Shown: one piece after another, positions 60,012 through 64,000 of the stretch
How positions within the stretch are numbered: the first letter of the stretch is position 1
Layout of the letters: every line of letters begins with the position of its first letter
Assembly (NCBI RefSeq): GCF_000716535.1
Contig: NZ_JNWV01000022.1
Location: 1 to 64,000 of the forward strand
Reading direction: 5' to 3'
Length of the DNA: 64,000 bases
Origin: Streptomyces flaveolus
Lineage (GTDB): Bacteria; Actinomycetota; Actinomycetes; Streptomycetales; Streptomycetaceae
The notes under the pieces: generated by a model
Seen by the model: the letters and a program-made list of their open reading frames with translations, nothing else
The model's database searches: none
What the model was told of the DNA's origin: nothing
Position numbers and translations under genes: made by a program

Positions 60012-60853
60012 CCGCCGTGACCACGACGACCGCCGTTCCCCGGACCGCCGCCGGGGACCTCCCCCAGGTCCGCCGGCGCCGCCGGCTCTCCCCCGGCCGC
60101 CGGCTGCCCGCCGCCCGGCTCATCGGCCCGCTGGTGCTGTTCGCCGTGTGGGCCGCCGCCTCGGCCGCCGGAGCGCTGGACCCGGGGGCGATCCCCGCGC
60201 CCTGGACCGTCCTGCGCACCGCCGGCCGCCTGTGGACCGACGGCACCCTGCCCACCGATGTGCTGACCTCCCTCCAGCGGGCCGGCTACGGCTTCGCGAT
60301 CGGCCTGAGCGCCGGGGTGCTGCTCGCCCTCGCGTCCGGTCTGAGCCGGGCCGGGGAGGCACTGATCGACGGGACGGTGCAGCTCAACCGGGCGATCCCC
60401 ACCCTCGGTCTGATCCCGCTGTTCATCCTCTGGCTGGGCATCGGCGAGACCTTCAAGATCGCCATCATCGCGATCGTCGTCTACGTCCCGGTCTACCTGA
60501 ACACGCACGCCGCGCTGTCCGGCATCGACAGCCGCTTCGTCGAACTCGCCGAGGTGCAGGGCCTGTCCAGGCTCACCTTCGTCCGCCAGGTGGTGATCCC
60601 CGGCGCGCTGCCCGGATTCTTCGTGGGACTCCGGCTCGGCGTGACCGGCTCCTGGCTGGGCCTGGTGGTCCTGGAGCAGATCAACGCCACCAGCGGTCTC
60701 GGCTACCTGATGTTCCAGGCGCAGAACTACGGCCAGACCGACGTCATCCTGGTCGGCCTGCTGATCTACGGCGTGTTCGGCCTGGTCTCCGACAGCGTGG
60801 TCCGCCTGATCGAACGGAGGGTGCTGTCATGGCGCCGCACACTGAGCAACTGA
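60008..60853 (+). CDS. ABC transporter permease (SsuC-type)
   Basis: 281 aa, GTG start overlapping the previous stop. Five to six helices. The binding-protein-dependent permease signature EAA loop reads ELAEVQGLSRLTFVRQVVIPGALPGFFVGLRLGVTGSWLGLVVLEQIN. It belongs to the nitrate/sulfonate/taurine permease group. The next gene starts 25 bp before its end (60829), so all are coupled. Confidence 0.92.
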   Translation: MTAVTTTTAVPRTAAGDLPQVRRRRRLSPGRRLPAARLIGPLVLFAVWAAASAAGALDPGAIPAPWTVLRTAGRLWTDGTLPTDVLTSLQRAGYGFAIGLSAGVLLALASGLSRAGEALIDGTVQLNRAIPTLGLIPLFILWLGIGETFKIAIIAIVVYVPVYLNTHAALSGIDSRFVELAEVQGLSRLTFVRQVVIPGALPGFFVGLRLGVTGSWLGLVVLEQINATSGLGYLMFQAQNYGQTDVILVGLLIYGVFGLVSDSVVRLIERRVLSWRRTLSN

Positions 60854-61563
60854 CTCGCCCCGCCGTCCGGCTGCGCGAGCTGACCCGGTCGTTCGCGGAC
60901 CGTACCGTCCTCGACGGCATCGACCTCGATCTGCCCGCCGGACAGTTCACGGCCCTGCTCGGGCACAGCGGCTCCGGCAAGTCGACCCTGCTGCGGGCGG
61001 TCGCCGGGCTCGATCACGGCGTGGCCGGCAGCGGGCGGCTCACCGCGCCCGAGCGTGTGTCGGTGGTGTTCCAGGACTCACGGCTGCTGCCCTGGCGCCG
61101 GGTGCTGGACAACGTCCTGCTGGGCCTGGACGGCAAGGACGCCGTCGAACGCGGCCGGGCCGCCCTGGCGGAGGTCGGCCTCGCGGGCCGGGAGCGGGCC
61201 TGGCCGGGGGAACTGTCCGGCGGCGAGGCACAGCGGGCGGCGCTGGCCCGCTCCCTGGTCCGCGAACCGGAGCTGCTGCTGGCGGACGAACCGTTCGGGG
61301 CACTGGACGCCCTCACCCGGATCAGGATGCACCACCTGCTGCGCGAGCTGTGGACGCGCCACCGGCCGTCCGTCCTGCTCGTCACCCACGACGTGGACGA
61401 GGCGATCGTGCTCGCCGACCGGGTCCTCGTCCTGGACCGGGGCCGGATCGGCCTCGACCTGACCATCGACCGTCCCCACCCGCGCTCCTACCGCGAGCCG
61501 CTGCTGGGCGAGTACCGCGAGCGGCTGCTGGCCGCCCTCGGTGTCACGGAGGACCACCGGTGA
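60829..61563 (+). CDS. ABC transporter ATPase (SsuB-type)
   Basis: 244 aa. Walker A LLGHSGSGKSTLLRAVAG, Q loop VVFQDSRLLPWRRVLDNV, signature ELSGGEAQRAALARSLV, Walker B LLLADEPFGALDALTR and H loop LLVTHDVDEAI. The PWRRVLDNV and DEPFGALDALTR blocks are typical of nitrate/sulfonate/taurine importers. GGAGG lies 8 bases before the ATG. Its stop overlaps the monooxygenase start (GTGA). Confidence 0.95.
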   Translation: MAPHTEQLTRPAVRLRELTRSFADRTVLDGIDLDLPAGQFTALLGHSGSGKSTLLRAVAGLDHGVAGSGRLTAPERVSVVFQDSRLLPWRRVLDNVLLGLDGKDAVERGRAALAEVGLAGRERAWPGELSGGEAQRAALARSLVREPELLLADEPFGALDALTRIRMHHLLRELWTRHRPSVLLVTHDVDEAIVLADRVLVLDRGRIGLDLTIDRPHPRSYREPLLGEYRERLLAALGVTEDHR

Positions 61564-62897
61564 CCGCAAGACAGCTCCACCTGAACGCGTTCCTGATGAA
61601 CACCGGCCACCACGAGGCGTCCTGGCGGCTTCCCGAGAGCGACCCGTACGCCCATGTGGAGCTGAGCCACTACGTCCGGCTCGCCCGGACCGCCGAACGC
61701 GGCACCTTCGACTCGCTCTTCCTCGCCGACGGCCCCCAGCTGTGGAGCAACCTCGCCCAGCGGCCGGCCGGCGCGCTGGAACCGCTCACCCTGCTGACCG
61801 CGCTGGCGACGGCCACCGAGCACATCGGCCTGATCGCCACCGCGTCCACCTCCTACAACTCCCCGTACAACCTGGCCCGCAGGTTCGCCTCGCTGGACAT
61901 CGTCAGCGGCGGCCGGGCCGGCTGGAACGTCGTCACCACCGCGGGCAAGGAGGCCGCCCGCAACTTCGGGCTCGACGAGGAGCCCCCGCACGCGGAGCGG
62001 TACGCGCGCGCCGCCGAGTTCCTGGACGTGGCCCTCAAGCTGTGGGACAGCTGGGAGGACGACGCGATCGTCGCCGACAAGGCGGCCGGCGTCTGGGGCG
62101 ACGACACCAAGATCCACCCGCCCCGGCACCGGGGGACCTACTTCAGCGTCGCCGGCCCGCTCAACGTGCCGCGCACCCCGCAGGGATACCCGCTGCTGGT
62201 CCAGGCCGGGTCCTCCGAGGACGGCAAGGCCTTCGCCGCCCGGTACGCCGAGGCGGTGTTCACCGCCCAGCAGACCCTCGCCGGCGCCCAGGCCTTCTAC
62301 GCCGACCTCAAGTCCCGGGCCGCACGGGCAGGCCGGGACCCCGGGCACCTGAAGGTGCTGCCCGGGATCGTCCCGGTGCTCGGGTCGACGGAGGCCGAGG
62401 CACGGGCCGCCGAACGGCTGCTGGAGGACCACATCGTGTACGAGCACGGCGTGGACCGCCTGGAGAACCTGCTGCGCCTCCCGGCGGGCACCCTGGAGCT
62501 GGACGGCCCGCTGCCCGCCGATCTGCCGCCCGAGTCCGCCATCGAGGGCGCCAAGAGCCGCTACACGCTCGTCGTGGAGCTGGCCCGGCGTGACCGGCTC
62601 ACCGTCCGGGAGCTCATCGGCCGGCTCGGCGGCGGACGCGGGCACCTCACCTTCGCCGGGACACCCGAGCAGGTCGCCGACCGGATCGAAACCTGGTTCA
62701 CGCGCGGCGCCGCCGACGGTTTCAACGTCATGCCGGCCGTGCTGCCCTCCGGCCTGGACGCCTTCGTCGAGCACGTCGTACCGCGCTTGCGCGCCCGCGG
62801 CCTGTTCCGCGCCGAGTACGGGCCCCGGCAGACCCTCCGGGAGCGCTACGGCCTCCCCCGCCCCGCCAACCAGTACCTGAGCCCCGCCTTCAGCTGA
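61560..62897 (+). CDS. LLM-class flavin-dependent monooxygenase (NtaA/SnaA/DszA family)
   Basis: 445 aa, GTG start (VTARQLHLNAFLMNTGHHEASWRLP). NtaA/SnaA/DszA features: SWRLPESDPYAHVELSHYVRLARTAERGTFDSLFLADG, and SYNSPYNLARRFASLDIVSGGRAGWNVVTT. These enzymes use FMNH2 and O2 to attack sulfones, sulfonates or nitrilotriacetate. With a sulfonate-type importer and TauD the likely job is release of sulfite or oxidation of an organosulfur compound. A flavin reductase is not in the cassette. Confidence 0.93.
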   Translation: MTARQLHLNAFLMNTGHHEASWRLPESDPYAHVELSHYVRLARTAERGTFDSLFLADGPQLWSNLAQRPAGALEPLTLLTALATATEHIGLIATASTSYNSPYNLARRFASLDIVSGGRAGWNVVTTAGKEAARNFGLDEEPPHAERYARAAEFLDVALKLWDSWEDDAIVADKAAGVWGDDTKIHPPRHRGTYFSVAGPLNVPRTPQGYPLLVQAGSSEDGKAFAARYAEAVFTAQQTLAGAQAFYADLKSRAARAGRDPGHLKVLPGIVPVLGSTEAEARAAERLLEDHIVYEHGVDRLENLLRLPAGTLELDGPLPADLPPESAIEGAKSRYTLVVELARRDRLTVRELIGRLGGGRGHLTFAGTPEQVADRIETWFTRGAADGFNVMPAVLPSGLDAFVEHVVPRLRARGLFRAEYGPRQTLRERYGLPRPANQYLSPAFS

Positions 62898-62908
62898 GAG
62901 GAACCCCG

Positions 62909-63799
62909 ATGTCCATCGAGATCACCAAGGTCACCGCCCGCATCGGCGCACGCGTCTTCGGCGTCGACATCACCCGGCCGCTGGCCCCGGAGGAGGTCAC
63001 CGCGATCCGTGCGGCCCTCGACGTCCACAAGGCGCTCGTCTTCGACGCCGACGGCCTGGACGACGCCGGCCAGCAGGCCTTCGCCCGCCACTTCGGCGAC
63101 CTGACCACGGCGCACCCGACGGTCGGCGCGGTCGACGGCGCCCCGCACGTGCTTCCGGTCGACAGCGAGCGGGGCCGCGCCAACCACTGGCACACGGACG
63201 TCACCTTCGTCCTCAACCCGCCGCAGGCCAGCACCCTGCGCTCGCTCACCGTCCCGCCGTACGGCGGCGAGACACTGATCGCCAACGCGGCGGCGGCCTA
63301 CCGCGACCTGCCCGAGCCGCTGCGCCGCCTGGCCGACACCCTGTGGGCGGAACACACGAACGACTACGACTACGCGGTGCCGGACGAGGAGATCGACGAG
63401 GCGCGGGCGGCCCAGCGCGCCCAGTTCACCTCCATCCGGTACCGCACCGCCCACCCCGTGGTCCGCGTCCATCCGCTCACCGGCGAACGCGGGCTGTTCA
63501 TCGGCGGGTTCGCGCAGCGGATCGTCGGCCTGTCGGCGGGCGAGTCCCGCAAGGTTCTGGACCTGCTCCAGGCGTACGTCACCCGCCCGGAGAACGTGCT
63601 GCGCCACCGCTGGTCGGAGCACCAGCTGGTCCTGTTCGACAACCGCATCACCCAGCACTACGCCATCGACAACTACGACGGTCTGCCGCGCCGTCTGCAC
63701 CGGGTGACCGTCGCCGGGGACGTCCCGGTCGGCATCGAGGGCAAGGAGAGCTACGCGATCGAGGGCGACGCGTCGCACTACACGCCCGTGGCCGCGTAA
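62909..63799 (+). CDS. TauD/TfdA-family Fe(II)/2-oxoglutarate dioxygenase
   Basis: 296 aa. Iron ligands: HxD in NHWHTDVTFVLNPP (near residue 94) and the distal His in NRITQHYAIDNYDG; 2-oxoglutarate Arg in LPRRLHRVTVAG. VHPLTGERGLFIGGFAQRIVG is a TauD/TfdA block. It hydroxylates next to a sulfonate or sulfate ester and releases sulfite or sulfate. GAGAGGA precedes the ATG, 11 bp after the monooxygenase stop. Last gene of the operon. Confidence 0.93.
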   Translation: MSIEITKVTARIGARVFGVDITRPLAPEEVTAIRAALDVHKALVFDADGLDDAGQQAFARHFGDLTTAHPTVGAVDGAPHVLPVDSERGRANHWHTDVTFVLNPPQASTLRSLTVPPYGGETLIANAAAAYRDLPEPLRRLADTLWAEHTNDYDYAVPDEEIDEARAAQRAQFTSIRYRTAHPVVRVHPLTGERGLFIGGFAQRIVGLSAGESRKVLDLLQAYVTRPENVLRHRWSEHQLVLFDNRITQHYAIDNYDGLPRRLHRVTVAGDVPVGIEGKESYAIEGDASHYTPVAA

Positions 63800-63838
63800 C
63801 CGGGAATTCACCCTGCGTACGCCGGGTGTCCGGATAAT

Positions 63839-63872
63839 GGGCGGCCCTGTCGTGTGAGCGGACGGGCCGCCC
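63839..63872 (+). terminator. Terminator of the organosulfur operon
   Basis: GGGCGGCCC pairs with GGGCCGCCC, extended by GTC/GAC past a bulged T. A second small hairpin, GGCGGG/CCCGCC with T5 in the loop, follows at 63878-63896. Confidence 0.75.
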
Positions 63873-63920
63873 ACACTGGCGGGGTTTTTGCCCGCCTATT
63901 GCACTGGGAGAGCCGCCTCC

Positions 63921-64000
63921 ATGCCCAGCAGCACGACCTCGGAGACGCCGCCGCAGCAGCGGGCGGACGCCTCCCTCTCCCACGGCCTCAAGCAGCGCCA
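63921..64000 (+). CDS. Amino-acid permease, N-terminal 26 aa only
   Basis: MPSSTTSETPPQQRADASLSHGLKQR follows GGGAG. SLSHGLKQR is the usual lead-in to the first helix of APC amino-acid permeases and resembles the permease at 53728 (LQAGLKNRHLSM). The gene runs off the right edge, so assignment rests on few residues. Confidence 0.6.
   Translation, partial: MPSSTTSETPPQQRADASLSHGLKQR

Overview
The window is Streptomyces chromosome. It is GC-rich with strongly GC-biased third codon positions, and it carries the actinomycete RNase E/G, mreBCD-mrdA-rodA, ndk, folC, valS, clpX, clpP1-clpP2 and tig run together with a Streptomyces-type integrative element. Most core genes are on the minus strand.

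Layout. 1-5979: start of a nucleotidyltransferase gene, a very large RNase E/G with expanded low-complexity arms, and a TIGR03936-type radical-SAM partner protein. 5984-15107: accessory island of membrane proteins, an alpha/beta hydrolase, a glycosyltransferase, a collagen-like secreted protein, an anti-sigma-type ATPase divergent from a frameshifted TetR gene, a vanadium-haloperoxidase-like enzyme and a small secreted peptide. 15109-36191: conserved core, with the B12-binding radical SAM protein, CYTH-CHAD protein, RodA, PBP2, MreD, MreC, MreB, Ndk, DUF4233 protein, FolC, ValS, a QPG-rich membrane protein, ClpX, ClpP2, ClpP1 and trigger factor. A sequence matching the ClgR consensus lies upstream of clpP1. 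36389-36693: tRNA-Pro(UGG) and tRNA-Gly(UCC).

36652-46492: an actinomycete integrative and conjugative element (AICE) inserted in the 3' end of tRNA-Gly and bounded by a perfect 69-bp direct repeat. One leftward operon runs from a repeat-rich control region near 43.6 kb: hypothetical protein, TraB/FtsK translocase, several tiny CxxC and membrane Spd-type proteins, RepSA-like initiator, Xis, Int. Rightward genes encode a small monooxygenase-fold protein and an XRE regulator. The right arm holds a GC-rich repeat tract, a long imperfect palindrome, five helically phased 10-bp repeats (candidate clt or iteron site) and a 63-aa membrane-anchored protein. Next to attR is a graveyard containing a decayed Ser/Thr kinase.

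46493-57125: acyltransferase, HD protein, SpoIIE-type phosphatase, Eis-type acetyltransferase, Fpg/Nei glycosylase, RpiB, amino-acid permease, FAD oxidoreductase and BioY. 57399-63799: an organosulfur cassette with a ROK regulator, an ABC importer (Tat-type lipoprotein, permease, ATPase), an LLM flavin monooxygenase and a TauD-type dioxygenase. Both the regulator and the operon are preceded by short Cys-containing ORFs whose ATG sits where the transcript should begin, which suggests cysteine-responsive leaderless attenuators. The window ends inside a second amino-acid permease gene.
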